Of a DNA stretch of 52,228 bases, positions 27,773 to 37,462 are shown piece by piece. The DNA comes from JBCBEX01 sp038528235 (GTDB taxonomy: Bacteria > Bacteroidota > Rhodothermia > Rhodothermales > Rubricoccaceae). Positions within the stretch are counted from its first letter, which is position 1. Every line of letters begins with the position of its first letter. The stretch is from the NCBI GenBank assembly GCA_038528235.1, contig JBCBEX010000021.1:1-52228 (forward strand). Reading direction: 5' to 3'. A program made the position numbers and the translations under genes. The notes under the pieces are model-generated. The model was not told the origin of the DNA. It made no database searches and saw only the letters and a program-made list of their open reading frames with translations.

Positions 27773-28777
27773 TTGAGCGTCACCATCTACGACATTGCCG
27801 ACCGGGCTGGCGTCTCGATCGCCACCGTCTCGCGTGTCTTGAACCGGCATCCGCGCGTGTCCCAGAAGACCCGGGAGCGCGTCTTCGCCGTGGCCGATGA
27901 ACTCGGCTACCAGCCCCATGTCTCGGCACGGTCACTCGCTCGCCAGAACACGCAGCTGGTGGCCGCGGTCGTGCCGATGATGACGTCCTACTTCTTCATG
28001 GAGGTCATCCGCGGCATCCAGGACCGGCTCGCGTCGAGCGAGTATGACCTCTTGGTCTACGCGTCCCGGTCGATGGAGGCCGTGGGCGACCAGATCGGCC
28101 GCGCTGCCCAGAAAGGCCGTGCCGACGGGGTGCTGATCTGCTCGACGCCGATCACCGAGGCGCAGGTACGGCATCTAAGCGCCGCCGACGTGCCGAGCGT
28201 CCTCGTCGATGCGTTTCACGTGGGGCTCGACTCGGTGTCGGTGGACAACTGCCGGGGCGGCTACGTCGCCACCAAGCATCTGATCGACCAAGGCCACAGA
28301 CGCATCGGGCTCATCATGGCCAACCCGCACTCGGTCCCGGCACGTGACCGTCGCGAGGGCTACGAGGCCGCGCTCGCCGAGGCAGGGATCGACCTCAACC
28401 CGGCCCTCATCCGGGCGAGCGCCGACGACCAGACCATGCACGGCTACACCCGCGAGGCGGGCTACGTGGCCATGAACGAACTCTTGGCCCTGCCCGAGCC
28501 GCCCGACGCCATCTTCGCGGCCAGCGACGTGCAGGCGCTTGGGGCGCTCAAGGCGCTGCGCGAGGCCGACCTGCACACCCCGGACGACCTCGCCGTCTGT
28601 GGCTTCGACGACATCCGCACGAGCGCCTACGTCGGCCTGACGACCGTGCGCCAGCCGATGTACGAGATGGGCAAGCTCGCTGTCGAGAAGCTGCTGCGCC
28701 GCCTCGAACAGCCGAGCCTGCCGCCGAGCCACACCTCCTTCGCCCCACGCCTCATCGAACGCGAGACGACTGCCTGA
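27773..28777 (+). CDS. LacI/GalR-family transcriptional regulator
   Basis: The 334-residue regulator probably controls the downstream starch/maltodextrin genes. The N-terminal helix-turn-helix is VTIYDIADRAGVSIATVSRVLNRHPRVSQKTRERVFAVADELGYQPHVSARSLA, followed by a periplasmic-binding-protein-like effector domain (VAAVVPMMTSYFFMEVIRGIQD through DLAVCGFDDIRTSAYVGLTTVRQPMYEMGKLAVEKLL). The start is taken as TTG at 27773 (MSVTIYDIA in the usual register). The only upstream in-frame ATG, at 27620, lies before the promoter at 27677-27705. The gene ends in a TGATG overlap with the next gene, so it is co-transcribed with the operon it likely regulates. Confidence 0.92.
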   Translation: MSVTIYDIADRAGVSIATVSRVLNRHPRVSQKTRERVFAVADELGYQPHVSARSLARQNTQLVAAVVPMMTSYFFMEVIRGIQDRLASSEYDLLVYASRSMEAVGDQIGRAAQKGRADGVLICSTPITEAQVRHLSAADVPSVLVDAFHVGLDSVSVDNCRGGYVATKHLIDQGHRRIGLIMANPHSVPARDRREGYEAALAEAGIDLNPALIRASADDQTMHGYTREAGYVAMNELLALPEPPDAIFAASDVQALGALKALREADLHTPDDLAVCGFDDIRTSAYVGLTTVRQPMYEMGKLAVEKLLRRLEQPSLPPSHTSFAPRLIERETTA

Positions 28778-30465
28778 TGCGCCTGCTTCGCCTTCCTGCG
28801 ATGTGTCTCACCGCCGGGCTGCTGCTCGGGGGCGGGTGGCTGTCGGGCTGCGAAGAAGTGCCCGAGGAGAAGAACGCCGTAGCGCACGTCGAAAACGTGG
28901 CGATCACGGCCGAAGCGCTCTCGGACGCCTACGCCTCGTTCGCGATGCAGGCAGGCCTCCCAGAAGACGACGCGCGGATGCGCGAGGACGTGCTCGGGAG
29001 CCTCATCAACCGCCAACTCGTGATCCAGGCGGCGTGGGACGCCGGTGTGCGGCAGTCGCCCGAGTACCGGGAGGAGCTCGCGCGCGTGCGCAAGCAGGCC
29101 TCCATCGACCACTACACCGCGCGGATGCTCTACGACACGCTGCAGGTCCGCGAGGCCGACCTCCGGCGGGTGTTCCTGCAGTCCAACACGACCTACGAGG
29201 CGCGGCACCTCTACGCGCCGTCGTTCGAGGCGGCCGAGGCGCTCCGCGCGCGTCTCCTCGCGGGCGAGACCTTCGAGACGCTCGCCCGCGAAGTTTTCGC
29301 AGACCCGACGCTCGCGGAGTCGGGGGGCTATGTCGGCGAGTTCGGCCACGACGATATGGACGCGGCGTTCGAATACGCCGCCTTCACGCTGCCCGTCGGC
29401 GAGATCTCCGAGCCCGTGCAGACAGCCCTCGGCTATTCGATTATTCGCGTCGAGAACCGCGCCACGGTGCCGCTCCTGACGGAGACGCAGTTCGCCGAGA
29501 AGCGGGCCACCTTGGAGCGCTACGAACGCAAGCGCCTCCGCGTCGAGGTGCGCTACCGCCACAGCCGTGCTGTGCGCGACGCGCTCGACATCGAGGTGGC
29601 TCCGGGGCCGCTCGCGGACCTCGCCGCGCTCGCGGCAGGGGAGGGCGGTGAGGCGCCCAGCGATACGGAGGCGTGGCAGTCCACCCCCATCGTCACGTTC
29701 GACTCGCCGACGACGGGTGCGCAGGCGTGGACTATCGCCGATGTAGAACGACTTGCGGCGCAGGCCTCCGAGCGGCAGCTCTCGGCCGTGCGCGACGCCC
29801 GGTCGCTCCAGACGTTCATCGAGGGGCTCGTGGTGCGCGAAGAGCTCGCGGCCCGCGCGGCCGAGGCCGGCCTGGACGAGGGCGACCGCTTCGATGCTGT
29901 CGTCGCGAAGCGCATTGGCGACTGGGTGTTCGCCCAGACCGAGCAGCGCATGCGCGAGACGGCCTCGCCGCCCGTCGACTCCCTGCGTGCCTACTTCGAC
30001 GAGTACGCTTCGTACTACACGATGCCTGCGCGCGTGCCCGTGCAGGAGATCCTAGTCTCCTCCAACCGCGAGGCGCAGGAACTCCGCGCGCGCATCGACG
30101 CCGGCGAGGACTTCGCCGCGCTGGCCCGCGACTATTCGCAGCGGCCCGGGGCCGACCTCGCAGGCGGCGATCTCGGACTGCTCTCGCGCGGCGACCTCGG
30201 CGTCCTCGGCGACCCCGTGTTCGAGGCCGCGCCCGGCGCGCTCGTCGGGCCGCTCGAAGTCGCTGGCAGCTACGTGCTCCTCCGCCGGGGCGACCTCCAG
30301 CCCCCGCGCCCGATGACCTTCGCCGAGGCCCGCCCCCAGATCGCCGAGCGCCTCGACGCCGAGTACGCCCAGCGCTGGCTCGGGCGCTACCTCGACGACC
30401 TCCGCAGCCGCTACGACGTCCGCATCCACACCGACGCCGTCGCCCGCGTCCGGCTCTTCTCCTAG
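28777..30465 (+). CDS. PpiC/SurA-type peptidyl-prolyl isomerase lipoprotein with two rotamase domains
   Basis: This is a 562-residue periplasmic foldase likely helping outer-membrane proteins fold. The signal MRLLRLPAMCLTAGLLLGGGWLSGC gives a lipid anchor at cysteine 25. A SurA N-like helical part (AHVENVAITAEALSDAYASF, LGSLINRQLVIQAAW) precedes a first parvulin-like domain (YEARHLYAPSFEAAEALRARLLAGETFETLARE). After a helical linker, a second and better conserved parvulin domain follows (VPVQEILVSSNREAQELRARIDAGEDFAALARDYSQRPGADLAGGDLGLLSRGD). It overlaps the regulator's stop by one base and precedes the TonB receptor, whose folding it may assist. Confidence 0.87.
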   Translation: MRLLRLPAMCLTAGLLLGGGWLSGCEEVPEEKNAVAHVENVAITAEALSDAYASFAMQAGLPEDDARMREDVLGSLINRQLVIQAAWDAGVRQSPEYREELARVRKQASIDHYTARMLYDTLQVREADLRRVFLQSNTTYEARHLYAPSFEAAEALRARLLAGETFETLAREVFADPTLAESGGYVGEFGHDDMDAAFEYAAFTLPVGEISEPVQTALGYSIIRVENRATVPLLTETQFAEKRATLERYERKRLRVEVRYRHSRAVRDALDIEVAPGPLADLAALAAGEGGEAPSDTEAWQSTPIVTFDSPTTGAQAWTIADVERLAAQASERQLSAVRDARSLQTFIEGLVVREELAARAAEAGLDEGDRFDAVVAKRIGDWVFAQTEQRMRETASPPVDSLRAYFDEYASYYTMPARVPVQEILVSSNREAQELRARIDAGEDFAALARDYSQRPGADLAGGDLGLLSRGDLGVLGDPVFEAAPGALVGPLEVAGSYVLLRRGDLQPPRPMTFAEARPQIAERLDAEYAQRWLGRYLDDLRSRYDVRIHTDAVARVRLFS

Positions 30466-30511
30466 CCGCCTTCCGCTCGATTCCTTTCGGCCAACCCTGC
30501 CGATCTTGCCC

Positions 30512-33343
30512 ATGACTCGCTTCTACGCCCTTTCGCTCCGGTGCTGCGCGGCTGTTGCCGTGCTGCTGGCCGCAGCCCCGCTCGCCTTCGCGCAGACGAC
30601 CGGCAAGATCGCCGGTAGCGTCACCGACTTCGCCACGGGCGAGCCGCTCCCCGGTGTCAACGTCGTCATCGAAGGCACCACCGTCGGGGCCTCGACCGAC
30701 TTCGACGGTGAGTTTGTCATCATCGGCGTGCGGCCTGGCTCCTATACGCTCGTGGCGTCCTACATCGGCTTCGCCCAGAAGTCGATCACCGGCGTGCGGG
30801 TGAACGTGGACCTCACCACCACGGTCGACTTCGAACTCCGCGAGGAGGCGTTCGAGGGCCAGGAGGTCGTCGTGACGGCCGACCGCGACCTCGTCCGGCG
30901 CGACCTCACCTCGTCTGAGTTCCGCGTCACGAGCGACCAGATCGAGAACCTGCCGGTGCAGGAAGTCGGTGACATCCTCAGCGCGCAGGCGGGCGTGACC
31001 ACCTCCGGCGGCGGCATCCACATCCGCGGCGGGCGCTCCAAAGAAATCGCCTACTTCGTGGACGGCGTCCGTGTCTCCGACGCCTACGACGGCTCCGTCT
31101 CGGTCCAGATCGAGAACGACGGCATCGAGGAGCTGCAGATCATCGCGGGCACGTTCAACGCCGAGTACGGCCAGGCGATGAGCGGCATCATCAACGTCGT
31201 CACCAAAGACCCCGCTAACGAGTTCAGCGGCAACATCGACGTGTTCTCGGGCACCTACGCCGTGGCCGGCAGCGGCGGCGAAGACCTGCTCCGCGGTGCC
31301 AACGAGGAAGACTACGAGACGCGCAACGACATCCGCTACTTCGGCGTCGATCCGTACTCGTACCTCGAGGTCAACCCGGCGCAGTACTACCAACTCCAGG
31401 GCTCGCTCACCGGCCCCGTCGTGCCCGACCTGCTCGGGTTCTACGTCCTTGGGCGCTACTTCAAGAACGACGGCTGGCTCTACGGCGCGCAGGTGTTCAA
31501 CCCCGACGGCACGCCGGGCGACTCCGCGCTCGTGTCGATGAACCAGTTCGAGAAGCTCAGCGGCCAGGCCACGCTCAAGTCGCGCCTCGGCAACGGCATG
31601 AGCCTGAGCCTGACGGCGCTGGGCTCCTACTCGACGGGCACGGACCTCGGCGACCGCTACACCAGCTTCCGCCAGAACCCCTCGGGCCTCGCCGATTTCT
31701 TCGAGACGGGCTATAACGTCAACCTCCAGTTCCAGCACACCGTCTCGGCGAAGCTGTTCTACACGGTCAACCTCGCGACCGCGTTCAAGCAGTTCGAGCG
31801 CTACGCCTTCGAAGACCCGCTCGATGAGCGCTACTGGACGCCGTTCGCCGTGACGACGCCGGACTCGCTCAACGGCTCGCTCCTGATCCAGGGCCCCACC
31901 CGCTTCCTGCGCGGCGGCTACGACCTCGGCCGGTTTGAGCGCTCGACGGCCTCCTACACGATCAAGAGCGACGTCACCGCCCAGCTGCTCAAGAACCACC
32001 TGGTCAAGGCGGGCGTGGAGCTCCGCCTCGACGACCTCTTCCTCCAGGGCTTCGGGCTCACCGAGGACGAGAGCACCGAGAACATCCCCAATGACCTCCG
32101 TATCCCGGACGAGACGTCGAACAACTTCCAGCGCTTCGATGGGGTGAACCCGCTCAGCTTCAGCGCCTACGTCCAGGACAAGATCGAGTACGAGAACTTC
32201 ATCGTGAACGCGGGCATCCGCTTCGATTACTTCGACTCAAACGGGCAGACGCCCGCGGACGAGGCCGACCCGAACATCTTCAACCCGTTCCGGCTCACCA
32301 ACCGCTTCCGCGATCTCGACGGCGACGGCGTGATCTCGGCGGAGGAAGAAGTCGATGGCAACCGCCTCACCGTAGAGGACCGCGAGGCGTTCTGGTTCGA
32401 CGACGCGGAGGCCAAGATCCAGATATCGCCGCGCCTCGGTGTGGCCTACCCGATCACCGCCGACGGCGTGATCCACTTCTCCTACGGCCACTTCCTCCAG
32501 GTCCCGACGTTCGAGTTCCTGTTCAACAACCCGGGCTACCGCGTCGGCACGACCTCGGGGACCTACGGGCCGTTTGGCAACGCCAACATCGACCCGCAGA
32601 AGACGATCATGTACGAGATCGGCCTCCAGCAGGGCTTCGGCGACGACTACCTGCTCGATGTGACGGGCTTCTACCGCGACGTGCGCGACTGGGTCTCGGT
32701 CAGCGAGCCCATCGAGACGGTCCTGCCAGGCGTGCAGTACCTCGTCTTCACCAACCTCGACTACTCCAACGTCCGCGGCATCACCGTCGCGCTCTCGAAG
32801 CGCTTCAGCCAGGGCTTCTCCTTCGACGTGGATTACACCTTCCAGATCGCCGAGGGCTCGAACTCCGATCCGGAGGAAGCCACGGCCGCGCGCCAGGGTA
32901 CGGACGCCCCGCGCCTGCAGCTCATCCCGCTAGGGTGGGACCAGCGCCACACGTTCAACGCCAGCCTCTACTTCGGCGGCAACGGGTGGGGCGCCTCGAC
33001 GCTGCTGCGCTACGGAGCGGGCTATCCGTACTCCCCGGCCCCGCGTGAGGACCGCATCCTCCCGACGTTCCCGACCAACTCGGAGCGCCGCCCGACGACG
33101 TTCAACGCCGACCTCTACGCCTTCTACGACCTCTCCCTGCCGGTGGTCACGCCGCGCATCTTCTTGCAGGTCTTCAACCTGCTCGACACGCGCAACGCCA
33201 ACGCCGTCTTCGGCGACACCGGCCAGCCCGACGTGACGCTGCGCGGGCCGGCCATCGGCTCGACCGACGCGGGCTTCTTCACCCGCCCAGACTTCTACAG
33301 CGAGCCGCGTCGCTTCCACCTCGGCCTCCAGCTCAGCTTCTAG
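30512..33343 (+). CDS. TonB-dependent outer-membrane receptor with CarboxypepD_reg-like N-terminus
   Basis: The 943-residue beta-barrel transporter is predicted to import large ligands using TonB energy. After a signal peptide ending ALAFAQ-type (LAAAPLAFAQ), residues about 25-105 form the regulatory-like domain (GKIAGSVTDFATGEPLPGVNVVIEGT). The plug follows, with VGDILSAQAGVTTSGGGIHIRGGRSKEIAYFVDGVRVSDAY and NAEYGQAMSGIINVVTKDP. The barrel ends RRFHLGLQLSF, a typical C-terminal beta signature. It is not accompanied by a SusD gene, so it is not a classical SusC/SusD pair. ATG at 30512 is preferred to the TTG two codons earlier. Context with amylases suggests maltodextrin uptake. Confidence 0.92.
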   Translation: MTRFYALSLRCCAAVAVLLAAAPLAFAQTTGKIAGSVTDFATGEPLPGVNVVIEGTTVGASTDFDGEFVIIGVRPGSYTLVASYIGFAQKSITGVRVNVDLTTTVDFELREEAFEGQEVVVTADRDLVRRDLTSSEFRVTSDQIENLPVQEVGDILSAQAGVTTSGGGIHIRGGRSKEIAYFVDGVRVSDAYDGSVSVQIENDGIEELQIIAGTFNAEYGQAMSGIINVVTKDPANEFSGNIDVFSGTYAVAGSGGEDLLRGANEEDYETRNDIRYFGVDPYSYLEVNPAQYYQLQGSLTGPVVPDLLGFYVLGRYFKNDGWLYGAQVFNPDGTPGDSALVSMNQFEKLSGQATLKSRLGNGMSLSLTALGSYSTGTDLGDRYTSFRQNPSGLADFFETGYNVNLQFQHTVSAKLFYTVNLATAFKQFERYAFEDPLDERYWTPFAVTTPDSLNGSLLIQGPTRFLRGGYDLGRFERSTASYTIKSDVTAQLLKNHLVKAGVELRLDDLFLQGFGLTEDESTENIPNDLRIPDETSNNFQRFDGVNPLSFSAYVQDKIEYENFIVNAGIRFDYFDSNGQTPADEADPNIFNPFRLTNRFRDLDGDGVISAEEEVDGNRLTVEDREAFWFDDAEAKIQISPRLGVAYPITADGVIHFSYGHFLQVPTFEFLFNNPGYRVGTTSGTYGPFGNANIDPQKTIMYEIGLQQGFGDDYLLDVTGFYRDVRDWVSVSEPIETVLPGVQYLVFTNLDYSNVRGITVALSKRFSQGFSFDVDYTFQIAEGSNSDPEEATAARQGTDAPRLQLIPLGWDQRHTFNASLYFGGNGWGASTLLRYGAGYPYSPAPREDRILPTFPTNSERRPTTFNADLYAFYDLSLPVVTPRIFLQVFNLLDTRNANAVFGDTGQPDVTLRGPAIGSTDAGFFTRPDFYSEPRRFHLGLQLSF

Positions 33344-33392
33344 CTACGGCACGCCTAGCTACGGCATGCCGCCCCTTGCTGCTCCGTCTCTG

Positions 33393-36300
33393 ATGACTTC
33401 GATGACCCCAGCCGTGACTGCTTCCTTCCGTACCCTGCGTCTTGCTGCCCTGGCAGCGCTTGCGCTCCTGCTCGCAGCGCCCGCTTGGGCCCAAGGACAG
33501 ATCGACCGCAACCACGTCCCCTCGGACGCCCGCGTTGACCTGTTCGAGCGCCGCAACACCGACATCGACGGCAACCGCCTGCGCACGACCATCTTCAACT
33601 TTGGTCAGACCGGTCGCACCAGCGCCCAGGCCCCCGACGAGATCCCGTACGAGTGGCCCAAAAACACCCGGCGCACCTACATCGCGCTGACGGGCCTCTT
33701 CACAGGAGCGGAGCTGCCCGACGACGACGACGACGACAGCAACCCGGAGTACATCGTCAACGTCCCCAACTACCGCGAGAACCTCGACGACCCGAACCAA
33801 GCCTGGACGTGGGCCCCAGTCGATGGGTACACGAACCCCGCAAGCGAGGACCTGGGCATCCCGCGGAGCGACCGCCCGGAGACGTGGCCGTCGTTCTGGC
33901 CGAACCGCCTCGAAGACCCGACCGATCCGGGCTGGGCCGGGTCCTGGAATGGCTTCTTCGGACGCGATGTCTTCAACGCCGATCAGGAGATCTATTACGT
34001 GATGGGGGACGACCAGTACCCCGGGCGCGGCGTGCAGTACTTCCCCGATTCGACGGACCTGACGCGGCGCGGCCTCGGCCTCGTCGTCGAGACGCGCGTG
34101 CTCGCCTGGAGCCAGGTGCTCATCCAGGACGCCATCTTCATCCTCCACTCCGTCAAAAACGACGGCACCGAGGACCTCTCGACCGTCGGCGTGACGCTCT
34201 GGCTGGCTGACTTCGTTGGCGGCTCCCAGGACGCGGACGACGACCGGCCCTTCTTCGACCTGCTCCTCGACACCGCGTTCATGGCGGACGCGGACGGACG
34301 GTCCACCACCGAAGGGTTTGCGAACGCCGAAGTGGCCGCCGGCATCGCGTTCTTCCTCGAAAGCCCCGGCAACGCAGTGGACCGCATCGACAACGATGGC
34401 GACGGCACCACCGGCGACGATGTCGCGCAGATCAACGGCTACGGGGTGTCCATCGGCGAGCCCGGCAGCCCGATCATCACGGCGGACTTCCTCGCTGGCG
34501 AGGGCGACCAGACCGGAGGGTCTGGCGAGCGCCTCCGCTTCGATGGCATCGACAACAACGGCAACGGCGTCGTGGACGAAGACTCCTCGTACGCCGCATT
34601 CGGGACGCAGGTCGGCGTCGGCTACGCGGACTACATCGACAACGACGGCGATGGCGAGGTGGACAGCCCCGTCGTCACCCAGGAGATGATCGACGAGGCC
34701 GCGGGCGACCGCTGGAACCGCTGGCCGGCCCTCGCAGAGCCCTACGACGGCTCGCCGGTGCACCTCGTCGGTGTCGGGCCGGAAGACCTCGGCCTGCCCT
34801 ATCGGGACGGCATCGACAACGACGGGGACGGCCTGGAATCCACGCCCCCGTTCGACTTCCTGTTCGAGACGGACAGCCCGGTCGTGACGCAGGCGATGAT
34901 CGATGCGGCGGCGTCCGATGCGCCGTACTTCCGCTTCGAGGTGCCGGGGACTGGCGTCATCCTCTACGACGTCAAGGCCGAGGACCTCGGCCTGCCCTAC
35001 GCTGACGGCATCGACAACGACGGCGACGGGGCCGTGGACGAAGGCATCGACGAGAACATCGACGAGATGATCGACGAGCGTCGCGACGACGGCATCGACA
35101 ACGACGGCGACTGGCGCTCCACGCTCGACGACGTGGGTCTGGACGGGTCCGATCTCACGGGCGACGTCGGCGAGAACGACGGGTTGCCTTCCTCCGGGGC
35201 GGGCACCGACCTGCCGGGTGAGCCGAACATCGACGTGACGGACATCTCCGAGAGCGACCAGATCGGCATCACGAACGTCCGCTACCGCCCGGCGGGCAGC
35301 GTCTCGTTCCAGTCGGATCCGGACAGCCGCTACTTCACGAGCTTCCTCACGCCAGGTAAGTTCACGCTCCTGCAGCCGGGGCAGCCGCCGCCGGGCGGCT
35401 CCAACGACAACGACCTCTTCGTGTCGAGTGGCCTCTTCCCGCTGCGGGCTGGCCAGACCGAGCGCGTCTCGTTCGCCGTCATCTTCGGCGACGTGAACTA
35501 CCAGGCCGCCGCGACCAACGTGGAGCAGCGCTACCAGGACCACCTGGCCAAGCGCCAGAACGCGCAGGAGGCGTACGAGGCGGACTACCGCTTTGCGCAG
35601 GCACCCACCACGCCCACCGTCCGCGCCGTGGCCCGCGACGGGGCGGTGACACTCTACTGGGACGACGAGGCCGAGCGCTCCTTCGACACATTCATCGCCG
35701 ACCTGGACGCGCCCGGGCTCAACCCAAATGACTTCGAGGGTTATCGCATCTACCGGGCCACCGACCCCGGCTTCCTCGACGCACGGACAATTACGGACGG
35801 GTTCGGCAACCTCCAGTTCCTCCGGCCAATCGCACAGTACGACCTCATCAACGGCAACGAAGGCTTCCACCCGGTAGACATCGCTGGGACGAAGTACTTC
35901 CTCGGGTCTGACACCCGCGACCCGGGCGAGGCGTCCGACGGGCTCGTCCACACCTTCACGGACACCGAGGTCATCAACGGCGTGACGTACTACTACGCCG
36001 TCGTGAGCTACGACTTCGGGGCCTTCACGCTCGCTACGCAGCCGGGCCAGCAGGCCTTCGAGATTCCGCCGACGGAAAGCCCGATCTCCATCTCGATCCG
36101 CTCAGACGGGTCGCTTGGCCGGACCGGTCCGAACGTGGTCGCTGTGACGCCCGAGCAGGGGGCAGGCGGCTACGTTGAAGCGGACCTCACGCAGCTGGAG
36201 CAGACGCGCGGACTCGGGACCGGGGTCGTTAACTACACGATCCTCGACCCGACGGCCATCCAGGACGGGAACCGATACCGCATCACGTTCCGCGATACGC

Positions 36301-37412
36301 TGCTGCTCGGCTCCGATGCCACGCAGGACACGCTGACCACGCTCGACTTCACGCTCGAAGACCTCACCGACGGCGAAGTCCTCATCGAGAACTCCGAGGC
36401 GCTGGGCGACGACGATGAAGTGCTCGTCACGGAAGGCTTCCAGCTCTCGTTCGAGAACGTGGGCCTCACCACGCCTATCGATTCGCTGACAGGGTGGAGC
36501 GACGACGCGGTCTATGACCTCGAAGCACGCCGCTTCAACGTGGGCATCTCCGGAAACCAGATCGGCCTCCGCTTTCCTGCCGACTACCGCGTTGTAGTGG
36601 GGCAGCCAGGGAGCGGCCAGTCCGTCGCGTTGCCCGTACGCATTCCGTTCGCGCGCACGCTGCCCGCGAAGCCGACCAACTTCCGCGTGTTCCAGCAGGT
36701 GATCGGGAGCAACGGCCAGATCGAAGAAGTCGAGGTGCCGTATGCGTTCTGGGACCTCACCGGTGACGGTGCAGTCCAGTTCGAAGAGGGCACGGCAGCT
36801 ACGAACCTCTTCAGTCTCGATCTCGAGGCACTCGGCGGCCAGGGCGATAGTGACATCATCGTCTTGCTCCAGGACGTACCAGGTGACGGCACCGACGACC
36901 TCGTGCCGACGTGGCAGTTCAAGTTGAGCATCGTCCAGGGGACGGGGACACGCAACCCGCAGGCGGGTGACGAGGGGGCCCTCGTCACAGCAAAGCCGTT
37001 CCTCGCTAGCGACGCGTTCGAGTTCGTCGCACAGGGTCCAGACCTGGACGTGGAGGCCGCGCAGGCTACGCTGGACGACATCAAGGTGGTGCCGAACCCG
37101 TACATCGTCACGAACCGCTTCGAGCCGCAGAACCCGTTCCCGACGGGACGCGGCGACCGCGTGATCCGCTTCACGCGCCTACCGCCGCGCGCGACTATCC
37201 GCATCTTCACCGTGAGCGGGCGTCTCGTCGAGATCATCGAGCACAACGAAGGCTCCAACGAAGACCTGACGCCTGAGCAGCTCCTCGACGGCGTGGCCGA
37301 GTGGGACCTGCTCACGCAGGACCGCCTGAGCGCCTCCTACGGCGTCTATCTCTACCACGTCGACGCGCCCGGCATTGGCGAGACGACGGGCACCTTCGCC
37401 CTCATCAAGTGA
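33393..37412 (+). CDS. Very large exported protein with DNDGDG repeats and a T9SS-like C-terminus
   Basis: The product is about 1339 residues. The signal peptide LAALAALALLLAAPAWAQG follows either ATG at 33393 or 33402. Residues about 335-570 carry at least five repeats of the form DGIDNDGDGxxD (also DRIDNDGDGTT, DGIDNNGNGVVD), likely calcium-binding loops. A fibronectin-III-like stretch (VRAVARDGAVTLYWDDEAE) follows, then further beta-rich regions. The C-terminus VVPNPYIVTNRFEP to IRFTRLPPRATIRIFTVSGRLVEIIEHN and GVYLYHVDAP resembles the FlgD-like/T9SS sorting fold. No catalytic motif recognised. It stands between the receptor and the PorV-like gene and may be a surface partner of the receptor. 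The stop overlaps an ATG of the next gene's frame. Confidence 0.8.
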   Translation: MTSMTPAVTASFRTLRLAALAALALLLAAPAWAQGQIDRNHVPSDARVDLFERRNTDIDGNRLRTTIFNFGQTGRTSAQAPDEIPYEWPKNTRRTYIALTGLFTGAELPDDDDDDSNPEYIVNVPNYRENLDDPNQAWTWAPVDGYTNPASEDLGIPRSDRPETWPSFWPNRLEDPTDPGWAGSWNGFFGRDVFNADQEIYYVMGDDQYPGRGVQYFPDSTDLTRRGLGLVVETRVLAWSQVLIQDAIFILHSVKNDGTEDLSTVGVTLWLADFVGGSQDADDDRPFFDLLLDTAFMADADGRSTTEGFANAEVAAGIAFFLESPGNAVDRIDNDGDGTTGDDVAQINGYGVSIGEPGSPIITADFLAGEGDQTGGSGERLRFDGIDNNGNGVVDEDSSYAAFGTQVGVGYADYIDNDGDGEVDSPVVTQEMIDEAAGDRWNRWPALAEPYDGSPVHLVGVGPEDLGLPYRDGIDNDGDGLESTPPFDFLFETDSPVVTQAMIDAAASDAPYFRFEVPGTGVILYDVKAEDLGLPYADGIDNDGDGAVDEGIDENIDEMIDERRDDGIDNDGDWRSTLDDVGLDGSDLTGDVGENDGLPSSGAGTDLPGEPNIDVTDISESDQIGITNVRYRPAGSVSFQSDPDSRYFTSFLTPGKFTLLQPGQPPPGGSNDNDLFVSSGLFPLRAGQTERVSFAVIFGDVNYQAAATNVEQRYQDHLAKRQNAQEAYEADYRFAQAPTTPTVRAVARDGAVTLYWDDEAERSFDTFIADLDAPGLNPNDFEGYRIYRATDPGFLDARTITDGFGNLQFLRPIAQYDLINGNEGFHPVDIAGTKYFLGSDTRDPGEASDGLVHTFTDTEVINGVTYYYAVVSYDFGAFTLATQPGQQAFEIPPTESPISISIRSDGSLGRTGPNVVAVTPEQGAGGYVEADLTQLEQTRGLGTGVVNYTILDPTAIQDGNRYRITFRDTLLLGSDATQDTLTTLDFTLEDLTDGEVLIENSEALGDDDEVLVTEGFQLSFENVGLTTPIDSLTGWSDDAVYDLEARRFNVGISGNQIGLRFPADYRVVVGQPGSGQSVALPVRIPFARTLPAKPTNFRVFQQVIGSNGQIEEVEVPYAFWDLTGDGAVQFEEGTAATNLFSLDLEALGGQGDSDIIVLLQDVPGDGTDDLVPTWQFKLSIVQGTGTRNPQAGDEGALVTAKPFLASDAFEFVAQGPDLDVEAAQATLDDIKVVPNPYIVTNRFEPQNPFPTGRGDRVIRFTRLPPRATIRIFTVSGRLVEIIEHNEGSNEDLTPEQLLDGVAEWDLLTQDRLSASYGVYLYHVDAPGIGETTGTFALIK

Positions 37413-37462
37413 TGGCTCCTTCTACCGCGCTTTCCGACCGGCCCTCCCGAACCGACAGGCCC

